Assembly: GCA_013214545.1 (NCBI GenBank)
Contig: JABSQB010000005.1
Coordinates: 1-64,000 of the forward strand
Direction of reading: 5' to 3'
Length of the DNA: 64,000 nt
Source: Henriciella sp.
GTDB taxonomy: Bacteria; Pseudomonadota; Alphaproteobacteria; Caulobacterales; Hyphomonadaceae
A program made the position numbers and the translations under genes. Below, piece after piece: positions 37,957-46,950 of this stretch; within the stretch, counting starts at the first letter, position 1; every line of letters starts with the position of its first letter. The notes under the pieces were generated by a model. The model was given only the letters and a program-made list of their open reading frames with translations. It had not been told where the DNA came from and searched no databases.

Positions 37957-38567
37957 CCGATGTGCTGGGCAAGGCACTCAGCGACATATTCCGGATTGGC
38001 ATCCGCCTCGGCAAAGAAAGTCTGAAGCTTCCAGTCTTCGTCCATGAGATAGAGCAGGGACGTGTGATCCATGGTGTATTCAGCCAGGCTATCAGGCGTT
38101 TCAATCCGCTCATACTGAACGATGAAGGCCTCGGCAGCCGCAGCGATCTCATCCGGCGTGCCGGTCAGACCTACAAGATTGTCCGGGAAAGCCGCGGTTG
38201 AGACATATTCGGCCATGGCTTCCGGTGTGTCGCGCTCCGGATCGACGGTTACTAACAGAGTTTGCGGCGCGTCCACGCCGCTTGGTAGCAGGTCATAGGC
38301 GCGGTTGAGCGCGACCAGCGTTCCCGGGCAAATGTCTGGGCAATAAGTGAAGCCGAAATAGATCAGGGTTGGGCTGCCTTTATAGGTCGCCTCGGTCACG
38401 CGTTCTCCGGTGTGAGAGACCAGACTGATCGGTCCGCCAATCGTGTCATAGGCACGCGACATGCAGCCAGCTTGTGCGCCGCCCGCGGTGGGCGCTGTCG
38501 AAGATGGACCACATGCGGCGAGGGCGAGACCAGCAAAGCTGAGCGAGACAGATTGTAAGAGTTTCAT
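37953..38567 (-). CDS. senC: SCO1/SenC family copper-chaperone lipoprotein
   Basis: Thioredoxin-fold protein that helps copper delivery to cytochrome oxidase. From the ATG at 38567 the protein has 204 residues with a lipoprotein signal (MKLLQSVSLSFAGLALAACG). The copper site is present: TYCPDICPGTLVALNRAYD (CxxxC) and the later His in YTMDHTSLLYLMDED. The frame continues upstream to 38723 but that extension would precede the signal peptide. It is divergent from regB-regA, the arrangement known for senC loci. Confidence 0.94.
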   Translation of the reverse strand: MKLLQSVSLSFAGLALAACGPSSTAPTAGGAQAGCMSRAYDTIGGPISLVSHTGERVTEATYKGSPTLIYFGFTYCPDICPGTLVALNRAYDLLPSGVDAPQTLLVTVDPERDTPEAMAEYVSTAAFPDNLVGLTGTPDEIAAAAEAFIVQYERIETPDSLAEYTMDHTSLLYLMDEDWKLQTFFAEADANPEYVAECLAQHIG

Positions 38568-38633
38568 GGCAGCGATATGCGCACGATCGCAGAGTATGAT
38601 AAGGGGCCGTGATGCCGCAGCAGGAGAGCTGAT

Positions 38634-40013
38634 TTGGAAGATCTGAACGACACACGCGCGGGCATGGACGAAGGCCTGATCAGCCTGTTGCCGGAAGGGC
38701 TCAGCACGGTTGGCGCGGCTCAAGGGCGCACGCGTCTCGGCACGCTGATGACCCTACGCTGGCTGGCGGTCGCCGGGCAGACTTTTGCGGTGCTGTTTGT
38801 TTATTTCGGCCTCGGCTTTGAATTGCCGCTGGCCATGTGTCTGGCGGTGATCGCGGCGTCGGCCTGGCTGAATGTGTTTCTGTCTTTTGCCGCGGTTGGA
38901 CCGCAACTTCTGAAAGGTTGGGAAGCGGCCTTGCAGCTGGCTTTTGATGTGTTGCAGTTGGCGCTGTTGATCAGTCTGACGGGCGGCTTGTCGAACCCAT
39001 TCCTGCTCTTCCTGATCGCCCCGGTCACGGTCGCCGCCTCAAGCCTTCGCGGGCGCTATACGGCGATGATCTCCATCTTTGCCATCGCGCTCGCGGCGAT
39101 GATGCCATTCTTCGCATTTGACCTGCCTTGGCAGGGCGATGGCGCGCTGACGCTGCCTGCGCTGTTTGAAGGCGGTCATTTCGCAGCATTGTGTATCGGA
39201 ATCATCTTCTTCGCCTTGTCAGCGCAGCGCGTGAACGAGGATGAAGCGAAAATGGTCCGCGCGCTCGATGCCGCTGCCGTGGTGATGTCGCGCGAGCAGC
39301 GCTTGTCAGCCCTCGGCGCGATGTCAGCTATGACCGCGCATGAGCTCGGAACGCCGCTCGCCACGATCCATCTGGTATCGAAAGAGCTGCAAGCGATGCT
39401 GCCCGAAGACAGTCCGCATCTCGAAGATGCCTCGCTTTTGGCCGAGCAGGCAGAGCGCTGCCGCGATATCTTGCAACGCCTTGGCCGCGCCCGCGAGGCG
39501 AGTGATATGGTGCACGCCCGGATGCCCATGAGCGCTCTGGTGGAGGAAGCCGCCGCACCGCATAAAGGCCTAGGGGTGGCGGTCCGTGTCACCTATGAAG
39601 CGATGGAGGATGGCGAGCCAAAAGTCCCGGTGATCCGCCGCAGTCCGGAAGTCTTGCACGCGCTCGGCGCTTTTATCGAGAATGCTGTCAGCTTTGCCGA
39701 TTCAGAGGTCCGTGTCGTGGCGAACTGGACGGAGCATCAGTTTATCGTCACCATTCGCGATGACGGGCCGGGCTTTGCCTCTGAGGTGATGCCGAAACTC
39801 GGCGAGCCGTATGTGTCTGAGCGCGGCGAAGCGCATTTGGGCGGCGGCGACATGGGGCTTGGCTTTTTCATTGCAAAAACGCTGATCGAACGGACCGGTG
39901 GCCGGATTGCGACACGCAACCGCGCGGCACCTCGCCACGGGGCAATTGTGCAGGCGGTATGGCCTAGAACTGAGTTACAGCCATTGGACATTACGGAAAA
40001 CAACCTAGAATAA
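38634..40013 (+). CDS. regB: Redox-sensing histidine kinase RegB/PrrB
   Basis: Membrane sensor kinase that responds to respiratory redox state. The 459 residues comprise about six membrane helices (residues 40-195) with the ubiquinone-binding motif GGLSNPF at 117-123, an H-box AHELGTPLATI with His236, and an ATPase domain (DDGPGFASEVMPKLGEPYVS, GGGDMGLGFFIAKTLIERTGG). Cys276, 40 residues after the His, matches the redox-active cysteine of Rhodobacter RegB. The TTG start is preferred because AGGAGAG lies 5 bases upstream. regA follows immediately. Confidence 0.95.
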   Translation: MEDLNDTRAGMDEGLISLLPEGLSTVGAAQGRTRLGTLMTLRWLAVAGQTFAVLFVYFGLGFELPLAMCLAVIAASAWLNVFLSFAAVGPQLLKGWEAALQLAFDVLQLALLISLTGGLSNPFLLFLIAPVTVAASSLRGRYTAMISIFAIALAAMMPFFAFDLPWQGDGALTLPALFEGGHFAALCIGIIFFALSAQRVNEDEAKMVRALDAAAVVMSREQRLSALGAMSAMTAHELGTPLATIHLVSKELQAMLPEDSPHLEDASLLAEQAERCRDILQRLGRAREASDMVHARMPMSALVEEAAAPHKGLGVAVRVTYEAMEDGEPKVPVIRRSPEVLHALGAFIENAVSFADSEVRVVANWTEHQFIVTIRDDGPGFASEVMPKLGEPYVSERGEAHLGGGDMGLGFFIAKTLIERTGGRIATRNRAAPRHGAIVQAVWPRTELQPLDITENNLE

Positions 40014-40606
40014 TGGCTGCGAAGGAGCGAGAAATGGAATCTCCCGTCACAGTAAAACTTCATGAAAGCCTCAAAGATGTTGAGGATCGGACTTGTCTGG
40101 TGCTCGACGATGATGGCCCGTTTTTGCAGCGTCTGTCGCGCGCTTTGACGCAGCGCGGCTTTCTGGTCTCGGCGACCTCTAAAGTCTCTGAAGCGCGCGA
40201 TATTGCCCGCCTCAACCCGCCGGCTTTTGCGGTCCTGGATTTGCGGCTTGAAGATGGCTCGGGCCTCGACGTGGTTGAAGTACTACACCGCTACCGCCCG
40301 GAAGCGCGCGCGGTCATTCTGACTGGGTACGGCGCCATCGCGACAGCCGTCGCGGCTGTGAAAGCGGGTGCAGTAGATTATCTCGCCAAGCCAGCCGATG
40401 TTGAAGATATTGTGCGCGCACTGGTCAATTCCGGGGACGGCCTGCCTGAGCCACCCGAAAACCCAATGTCTGCAGACCGGGTGCGCTGGGAGCACATTCA
40501 GCGTGTGTATGAGCTGTGCGGACACAACGTATCCGAGACAGCGCGCCGCCTGAACATGCACCGCCGCACTTTGCAGCGCATTTTGGCCAAAAGAGCGCCG
40601 CGTTAG
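40013..40606 (+). CDS. regA: Response regulator RegA/PrrA
   Basis: Partner of RegB, a global activator/repressor of respiratory and other redox genes. The 197-residue protein has a receiver domain with acidic triad LVLDDD, phosphoacceptor Asp76 (AVLDLRLEDGSGLD) and Lys in YLAKPADVEDI, a proline linker and the nearly invariant RegA helix-turn-helix (RVYELCGHNVSETARRLNMH, RRTLQRILAKRAPR). Its ATG shares a base with the regB stop, so the two are translationally coupled. Confidence 0.97.
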   Translation: MAAKEREMESPVTVKLHESLKDVEDRTCLVLDDDGPFLQRLSRALTQRGFLVSATSKVSEARDIARLNPPAFAVLDLRLEDGSGLDVVEVLHRYRPEARAVILTGYGAIATAVAAVKAGAVDYLAKPADVEDIVRALVNSGDGLPEPPENPMSADRVRWEHIQRVYELCGHNVSETARRLNMHRRTLQRILAKRAPR

Positions 40607-40669
40607 CGCTGGACCAATTTCGCGTCTGAGCCTAATCTCGCCCCGAGAATTCATGAAAGGGGCGAGTTC

Positions 40670-41059
40670 TTGTTCAGCCATATTACGCTCGGGACGAATG
40701 ACTGGCAGAGCGCTAAAGCGTTCTATCAGGCGATTGCGGACGTGTTGGAGCTGCCGCTTTTCCTGGAACGTGAGGGCGGCGCTGCCTGGGGTGAGGCGAT
40801 TGGACCGAAACTGTTTGTGGGCCCGGCCTTCGATGGTGAGCGCGCTACGTTTGGCAATGGTACGCATGTCGCGTTCCTGGCCAAGTCGCGCGCCGCGGTC
40901 GACGCGTTCCACGCTGCAGCGCTTGCGCATGGCGGCAGCGATGAAGGACCGCCGGGACTGCGGCCGCACTACCATCCAAACTATTATGGCGCCTATGTGC
41001 GCGATCCGGATGGCAATAAGTTGCAGGCCGTTTGTCATTCCGGCGAGGGCGCGGCTTGA
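40670..41059 (+). CDS. VOC-superfamily (glyoxalase-like) protein
   Basis: 129-residue vicinal-oxygen-chelate protein. It begins at TTG with AAAGGGG eight bases upstream and shows the family ends FSHITLGTNDWQSAKAFYQA and YYGAYVRDPDGNKLQAVCH, where a His and a Glu-type position normally bind metal. The enzymatic role is unknown. Its stop overlaps the start of pgeF (TGATG), suggesting co-translation. Confidence 0.85.
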   Translation: MFSHITLGTNDWQSAKAFYQAIADVLELPLFLEREGGAAWGEAIGPKLFVGPAFDGERATFGNGTHVAFLAKSRAAVDAFHAAALAHGGSDEGPPGLRPHYHPNYYGAYVRDPDGNKLQAVCHSGEGAA

Positions 41060-41826
41060 TGACCGCACCGCCATTTACCACCACGCCCCAATTGTCTGCG
41101 CTAGGCGGCATCCGTCACGGCTTTTTCGGCCGCAAAGGCGGCGTCTCGACCGGTTTGTATCAGAGCCTCAATATCGGCCAAGGCTCGGATGATGATGTGC
41201 AGGCCATCCGGGACAATCGCGACCTCGTCCGTGACGCGATGGCGGCGGAGAAACTGCTGTCCTGTTTTCAGGTGCACAGTGCCAAAGTTGTTACAGTGAC
41301 CGAACCCTGGCGCACACGCCCGCAGGCCGATGCCATGGTTACCGCTGTTCCAGGCCTCGCGCTTTGTGTGCTCAGCGCAGATTGCGTCCCGATCCTGTTT
41401 GCTGACGAAGAAGCCAAAGTCATTGGCGCCGCGCATGCGGGCTGGAAGGGCGCGCTTGGCGGCGTCTGTGAAGCGACGATCGCTGAGATGGAGGCGCTCG
41501 GGGCGGAGCGCCACAATATCGTCGCCGGGATCGGCCCAGCCATTCAGCAGGCAAGCTATGAAGTCGGCCCCGAATTTCGCGATACTTTTGTCGGCGAGCA
41601 TGAATGGACTGACCGGCTGTTCAAGGCCGGACGCGAAGATCGCTCGCATTTCGATCTCACTGGCTATGTAGAGACGGTCCTAGGGCGCGAAGGGCTGAAC
41701 GCGGTCGACAATCTCGGCCATGATACGTGCGCCATGGAAGACGACTATTTTTCCAACCGGCGTCGCAATCATCGCGGCGAAGATGATTATGGGCGCAATG
41801 GCAGCGTGATTGTGCTGGGAGACTAA
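41059..41826 (+). CDS. pgeF: Peptidoglycan editing factor PgeF (YfiH/DUF152)
   Basis: 255-residue member of the YfiH family, cytoplasmic enzymes that remove mis-incorporated residues from peptidoglycan precursors and also show purine nucleoside activity. Diagnostic segments are GIRHGFFGRKGGVSTGLYQS, CFQVHSAKVVTV, LSADCVPILFAD, AAHAGWKGALGGV and GPAIQQASYEVG, which contain the His/Cys metal ligands. I use the ATG at 41059; the frame extends to 41032 but that part lies inside the VOC gene. Confidence 0.94.
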   Translation: MTAPPFTTTPQLSALGGIRHGFFGRKGGVSTGLYQSLNIGQGSDDDVQAIRDNRDLVRDAMAAEKLLSCFQVHSAKVVTVTEPWRTRPQADAMVTAVPGLALCVLSADCVPILFADEEAKVIGAAHAGWKGALGGVCEATIAEMEALGAERHNIVAGIGPAIQQASYEVGPEFRDTFVGEHEWTDRLFKAGREDRSHFDLTGYVETVLGREGLNAVDNLGHDTCAMEDDYFSNRRRNHRGEDDYGRNGSVIVLGD

Positions 41827-41830
41827 GCTT

Positions 41831-42442
41831 ATGAAATTGTACGATTATCCGGCCGGGCCGAACCCGCGCCGCGTGCGCATTTTTCTGGCAGAGAAGGGCG
41901 TTGAGGTTCCGCTGGAACATGTCGATATCGTCAAGCGGGAGCAGAAGATGCCGGACTTTCTCGCCAAGAACCCAATTGGCAGCATTCCCGTCCTCGAACT
42001 CGATGACGGCACCTGCATTTCCGAGTCCGTCGCCATTTGCCGCTATTTCGAAGAACTGCACCCCGAACCACCGCTGTTCGGCCGCACACCGGTCGAAAAA
42101 GCCATGATCGAGATGTGGCTGCGCCGGGTGGAGCTCAACTTCATGGTGCCCATTGGCATGGTCTGGATCCATGGTCACCCGCTCACCGCGCGGCTGATCA
42201 AACAGATCCCGGAAGCGGCAGAGCAGAACCGCAAACGCGTCCATATGGGATACAAGCTGCTGGACGATCAACTCTCAGCCCACGAATTCGTCGCTGGCGA
42301 TGACTATTCTGTTGTCGACGCCATTCTTCTCGCCAGCCTCGATTTCGCCAATGGTCTGGTCGGTGTGCCTTATGATCAGGATCTCACACACTTAAAGCGC
42401 TGGCACGACACGGTCTCTGCAAGGCCAAGCGCGTCGGCGTAG
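41831..42442 (+). CDS. Glutathione S-transferase family protein
   Basis: 203 residues, thioredoxin-fold N-terminal domain (MKLYDYPAGPNPRRVRIFLA; NPIGSIPVLELDDGTCISES with the cis-Pro and the ES glutathione contact) and an all-helical C-terminal domain ending in DDYSVVDAILLASLDFANGL. Predicted to conjugate or reduce substrates with glutathione in the cytoplasm. It starts 5 bases after the pgeF stop, so VOC-pgeF-GST form one unit. Confidence 0.92.
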   Translation: MKLYDYPAGPNPRRVRIFLAEKGVEVPLEHVDIVKREQKMPDFLAKNPIGSIPVLELDDGTCISESVAICRYFEELHPEPPLFGRTPVEKAMIEMWLRRVELNFMVPIGMVWIHGHPLTARLIKQIPEAAEQNRKRVHMGYKLLDDQLSAHEFVAGDDYSVVDAILLASLDFANGLVGVPYDQDLTHLKRWHDTVSARPSASA

Positions 42443-42562
42443 AAATATTTCGACGCAAAACTGGCGCCCCACGGCTCGCCGCCGTTTTGCCATGCGCTTG
42501 CAAGCGCGCGCTCCCATTTGTAGCGTCATGAAAAAATAGATGAATTCGGGAGGGAGAGCCCC

Positions 42563-44119
42563 ATGACAGATGCGCAGCAGGGCAAGGCAATGAGAGTTCC
42601 GGACTGGATTGCTTATCATCGATCTGTTTACCCGGATGCCAAGGCGCAGCTGGACCTCGCGAGCGGACGACAGGTCTCATATCAGCAGCTCGACGAGCGT
42701 GTCGGGCAGGTGGCTGCGTTTCTCAAACAATTGGGTTTAGGCCGCGGGGACCGCGTCGCCTTTCTGGCGCTTAATTCGACTGACATTACAGATCTCGTCT
42801 TTGCGTGCTGGCGGATCGGTGCGTCTGCGCTGGCTTTGAATTTCCGTCTCACAGCGCCGGAACTCGCCTTCATTGTGGGTGATGCAACACCGCGCGCCAT
42901 ACTCGTCGACACGGCGCTCGCCGACCTCGCGGCAGAACTGAAAGAAGAGACCAGTATCGAACACTGGGTCCAGACAGATGGCTTGGGTGGAAAATCGCCG
43001 TTTGAGGATGCCATAGCAAACCAGACCCCGCTGCCAGCGCCCGAGACCGGGAACCTGTATTCTGACGAAGCCATGCTGATGTACTCATCCGGCACGACCG
43101 GCAAACCAAAGGGCGTCATCATCACGCATGAAATGATGACTTTCGCAGGCATCAATGCGCAGACCGGCTTCGATATGAACCGATCGACGGTGACCCTGGC
43201 CGCCATGCCTTTGTTTCACATTGGCGGCTTCGTCATGGTGACCAATCCAATCTATGCTGGTGGAACTGCGATCGTTCAGCGGGCGTTCGAGCCCGGGCAG
43301 ACTCTCGCGACATTTAATGACCCGGACCTTGGGGTCACGAGCTTTCTGGGCGTACCGGCAATGTACAATGCCATGAAGGCGCACCCGGATGTAGACACCA
43401 CGGATTTCTCCCGGGTGGTCACGATGCTTGCCGGCGCCGAGACTGTGCCGGCAGCGCTCGTCGAATGGTGGATGGAGCGCGGCATATTCATCCAGGAAGG
43501 TTACGGCATGACCGAGACCGCCGCCTCAAGTTGCGCGCTGCCAAAGGATTATGTCGCCACAAAAGTTGGATCTGCCGGAAAACAGCTGATGCATTCCGAA
43601 ATGCGTATTGTTCGCGAGGATGGCTCTACTGCAGACCCGGACGAACTCGGCGAAATCTGGATGCGAGGCCCAACCATCACGCCGGGATATTGGAACCGAC
43701 CGGAAGCGAACCAGGAAAGCTTCGTCGATGGTTGGTTCCGGTCGGGCGATATTGGCTGCCGGGACAAGGAAGGCTTCATCTATATCGAGGACCGGATCAA
43801 GGATATGTACATTTCGGGCGGCGAGAATGTGTATCCTGCCGAGGTTGAGAATGTCCTCTATGCTTTCGACCAGGTGGCCGAAGCCGCCATTATCGGTGTC
43901 CCGGACAGTCAGTGGGGAGAGGCCGGTTGCGCCGTCATCGTGCTGAAAGATGGTACAGAGCTCGAACTGGGCGAGATAGACGAGGCGTGTTCAAAATCTC
44001 TGGCGAAATTCAAATGGCCCCGCCACCTCACCTTCATGGATGCCCTGCCGCGCAACGCCACCGGAAAGGTGCTCAAGTTTGAGCTCAGGAAGTCGATTCC
44101 GGAGAAGCTTGCGCTTTAA
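42563..44119 (+). CDS. Acyl-CoA synthetase (AMP-forming)
   Basis: 518-residue ANL-superfamily enzyme that activates a carboxylic acid to its CoA thioester via an acyl-adenylate. The phosphate loop is [18 protein letters not shown], followed by the [12 protein letters not shown] motif, the [21 protein letters not shown] core and the catalytic Lys region [14 protein letters not shown]. The residue pattern resembles long-chain or aryl acid CoA ligases; chain length is not predictable. GGGAGGGAG precedes the ATG. Its last 35 bases overlap the GMC oxidoreductase gene on the other strand. Confidence 0.92.
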   Translation: MTDAQQGKAMRVPDWIAYHRSVYPDAKAQLDLASGRQVSYQQLDERVGQVAAFLKQLGLGRGDRVAFLALNSTDITDLVFACWRIGASALALNFRLTAPELAFIVGDATPRAILVDTALADLAAELKEETSIEHWVQTDGLGGKSPFEDAIANQTPLPAPETGNLYSDEAMLMYSSGTTGKPKGVIITHEMMTFAGINAQTGFDMNRSTVTLAAMPLFHIGGFVMVTNPIYAGGTAIVQRAFEPGQTLATFNDPDLGVTSFLGVPAMYNAMKAHPDVDTTDFSRVVTMLAGAETVPAALVEWWMERGIFIQEGYGMTETAASSCALPKDYVATKVGSAGKQLMHSEMRIVREDGSTADPDELGEIWMRGPTITPGYWNRPEANQESFVDGWFRSGDIGCRDKEGFIYIEDRIKDMYISGGENVYPAEVENVLYAFDQVAEAAIIGVPDSQWGEAGCAVIVLKDGTELELGEIDEACSKSLAKFKWPRHLTFMDALPRNATGKVLKFELRKSIPEKLAL

Positions 44120-45806
44120 GCTCGCCCGCGACGGGCGCTCCAAGTCTTTGTTGAGTCTGCCAGTTCGGATCAATCCAAGACGGTGCGGCAATCGGTGAAA
44201 GCGGCGCTTTGCCAAGGATGGCGTCGGCTGCCTTCTCTGCGACCATAATCGTCGGGGCATTGATGTTGCCGTATGGCACTGTCGGGAAGACAGAGGCATC
44301 CACGACCCGCACACCCTCGAGACCGCGGACCCGGCATTCCGTGTCGACCACGACATTCGGATCGTCCGCTTGACCCATGCGCGCCGTTCCACAGGGGTGG
44401 TAGGCGCTTTCGACGTTCTCACGTACCCAACCGTCGATCTCGTCGTCTGATTGGATCTCCAACCCAGGTTGTAATTCTGCGCCGCGATAAGCATCCATGA
44501 CCGGTTGGGAGATGATCTCTCTCGTCAGGCGGATGCATTGGCGCCAGGCGGCGATATCGTCTTCATGCTGCAGGTAGTTGAACAAGATGCTTGGGTGTGC
44601 GTTCGGATCAGGGGAGGTGATTTCGATGCGTCCTCGGCTTTTCGGCTTGTTGGGGCCGACATGGACCTGAAACCCATGCCCCTTGATCGATGGCGTCCCG
44701 TCATAGCGCATCGCAGCCGGCAGGAAGTGATATTGTATGTCTGGCGATTTCAATCCGGCGCGCGAGCGAATGAAGGCGCAAGATTCAAAATGATTGGTCG
44801 CGCCAAGTCCGGATTTGAAAAAGAACCAGCGCGCGCCGATCCAGAACTTGCTGAACAGGTTGAGCTTGCTGTTGAGGCTGACCGGCTGGCGGCAATGGAA
44901 TTGAAAATAGACTTCTAGGTGGTCCTGCAGGTTTTGACCAACACCGGCGAGCTCGTGTTCAACCGGGATACCGAGGCGCTGCAATAACGCGCAAGGGCCG
45001 ATGCCCGATCTCTGCAGTATCATTGGTGAAGCGATCGATCCAGCACTGAGAATGACCTCCTTGCTGGCGTGAATATGGATCGGCTTGCCTTTGTGCGTGC
45101 CCGAAACGCCAGTGGCCCGTTTGCCGTCCAACATCAGTCGATCGACGAGAACGTGTTTCAACACTGTCAGATTTCTGCGCTTCATGGCCGGGCGGAGATA
45201 GGCGCGGGAGGTGGACTCCCGGACCCCGCCAGACACGGTCATGTGCATTTGACCGAAACCTTCGCCACATTCCCCATTATAGTCTTTGGTGTGCGGATAT
45301 CCCGCCTCGACTCCAGCGTCGATGAAGGCCTGATAGAGTGGATTGCGGGTCATGTTGTTGCCGCCAGAAACGCCGAGCGGCCCAGACCCGCCGCGATAGT
45401 CATCCTCGCCGCCTTGCCAGGTTTCAGAACGTTTGAAGTAAGGCAGGCAGTCGGCATAGCCCCAGCCCTTCGCGCCAAGCGCCGCCCACTCGTCAAAGTC
45501 GCAAGCATGGCCGCGGACATAGACCATGCCATTGATCGATGACGTGCCGCCGAGTCCTTTACCGCAGGGGCAGGTTATACGGCGGTCATCGACATAGGGC
45601 TCGGGATCGGAATCGTAACCCCAATTATAGGTCTTAGACGCCATCGGGTAGGACAGCGCCGTCGGCATCGCGATCAGGATGTTGCGATCACTGCCGCCTG
45701 CTTCGAGCAACAGAACAGAATGCTTGCCATCCGCGGACAAGCGGTTGGCCAATACGCAGCCTGCTGAGCCTGCGCCCACAATGATGTAGTCGAAAGTCTG
45801 GTCCAT
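44085..45806 (-). CDS. GMC-family FAD oxidoreductase (choline dehydrogenase-like)
   Basis: 573-residue flavoprotein. The FAD-binding start is [20 protein letters not shown], followed by the GMC signatures [20 protein letters not shown] and [20 protein letters not shown], and the catalytic-site region [15 protein letters not shown] with the late [20 protein letters not shown]. This is the BetA/alcohol dehydrogenase branch. Placement after two BCCT-type carriers makes choline or a related alcohol the likely substrate, by inference. No betaine aldehyde dehydrogenase gene is adjacent. Confidence 0.9.
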   Translation of the reverse strand: MDQTFDYIIVGAGSAGCVLANRLSADGKHSVLLLEAGGSDRNILIAMPTALSYPMASKTYNWGYDSDPEPYVDDRRITCPCGKGLGGTSSINGMVYVRGHACDFDEWAALGAKGWGYADCLPYFKRSETWQGGEDDYRGGSGPLGVSGGNNMTRNPLYQAFIDAGVEAGYPHTKDYNGECGEGFGQMHMTVSGGVRESTSRAYLRPAMKRRNLTVLKHVLVDRLMLDGKRATGVSGTHKGKPIHIHASKEVILSAGSIASPMILQRSGIGPCALLQRLGIPVEHELAGVGQNLQDHLEVYFQFHCRQPVSLNSKLNLFSKFWIGARWFFFKSGLGATNHFESCAFIRSRAGLKSPDIQYHFLPAAMRYDGTPSIKGHGFQVHVGPNKPKSRGRIEITSPDPNAHPSILFNYLQHEDDIAAWRQCIRLTREIISQPVMDAYRGAELQPGLEIQSDDEIDGWVRENVESAYHPCGTARMGQADDPNVVVDTECRVRGLEGVRVVDASVFPTVPYGNINAPTIMVAEKAADAILGKAPLSPIAAPSWIDPNWQTQQRLGAPVAGELKAQASPESTS

Positions 45807-45807
45807 C

Positions 45808-46950
45808 TTAGTCCGTTTGTGTGGCTACTTGGGGCTTCAATCCCTCGCGCCTGATAAAGGTCAGGGCATAGATGGCGCAATAGATGCCGATCACCACCAG
45901 TCCAATCCATTCGATTCTCAGCGGCGTGAATTGGTAGAGCAGGATGAGCCCGAACAAGAGCCCCCAATGCGCGGCGACATAACCCGGACCGCCAAGACGC
46001 TTCACCGTCAGACCGAGATTCTCAGAATAAAGCCGCGTCAGGGAATCCAATGAATTGACGACGAAGATGACGCCGACAATGACCATGCTGACCTGCAAAC
46101 CGCCTGTCAGCGCGATCGCCTCGGTGTGATAGAAATAGAGCACCGAGAACCACAGCGCGATCGGTATGGACGGAATGATCAGCAGCGCCAGCATCAGCTG
46201 GTAGGTCCGCAAGCCGCCAACGAAGCGCGCCACGAACTGGCCGATCATGATGCTCCAGGCAAACCACCAGAACAGATAGAAGGCATGATAGTCCGTCAGC
46301 GGGCTCGTGAACCGGTGGAGATTGGTGAAATAGCCTCGGATGTTTGAGGCACTCTCGGCCAGGCCGGCGACCCCTGCGCCGCTGGTCAGCCAGAACAGCG
46401 CGATGAGACCGAAGAACAAAACACTGGACCCGAGGCCGAGCCATTTGACGTAGCGAATATCCGTGCTCGACAAGACCGCCGCGAGCACGACGGCCGCGAC
46501 GAGTCCATACCGTACAGGATCGCTGATGCCTTCGATATAGCTTGGCAGATAGCTCAGGAACAGAAATCCGGTGAAAGCGCAGGTCGCAATGATGACACCG
46601 TTATTGATCAGCTTCACCCAGCCGATCTCAAACAGTTTCAGCTTTGGCTCGACCACGCAGAAATAGAAAGTGGTCAGAAAGTAGAAACCCCAAACCAAGA
46701 AGCCCCAGAACCCGAACTCGATGGCGAGCGCGTTCGTAAAGCTGTAAGCGGCTTCTGACTCGTAAACTGGAAACTCGGTCAGCGGGAACATGATCAGGCC
46801 AACATCCAGACCGGACGTAAACAGGATCGCCATGAAAGCTGTCAGGGGTAGCGGGTCACCGCCCTCCAAACTCAAATTTCGAAACCTGATCACAAGGAAC
46901 AGCGATGTGCAGAGCGTTACCAAGATCGCGACTGACAAAATGGTATTCAT
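45808..46950 (-). CDS. Divergent, shortened BCCT-like transporter
   Basis: 380-residue polytopic membrane protein with about eleven hydrophobic segments. It is shorter than the 500-plus residues of BCCT carriers, but [20 protein letters not shown] aligns with [20 protein letters not shown] of the adjacent canonical carrier, and [13 protein letters not shown] aligns with LFHWGIAPWAIYA. The segment containing the usual GLGGTQ motif seems to be missing. The start overlaps the stop of the upstream carrier by ATGA and the next gene follows after 1 base, so all three are one operon. Confidence 0.78.
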   Translation of the reverse strand: MNTILSVAILVTLCTSLFLVIRFRNLSLEGGDPLPLTAFMAILFTSGLDVGLIMFPLTEFPVYESEAAYSFTNALAIEFGFWGFLVWGFYFLTTFYFCVVEPKLKLFEIGWVKLINNGVIIATCAFTGFLFLSYLPSYIEGISDPVRYGLVAAVVLAAVLSSTDIRYVKWLGLGSSVLFFGLIALFWLTSGAGVAGLAESASNIRGYFTNLHRFTSPLTDYHAFYLFWWFAWSIMIGQFVARFVGGLRTYQLMLALLIIPSIPIALWFSVLYFYHTEAIALTGGLQVSMVIVGVIFVVNSLDSLTRLYSENLGLTVKRLGGPGYVAAHWGLLFGLILLYQFTPLRIEWIGLVVIGIYCAIYALTFIRREGLKPQVATQTD

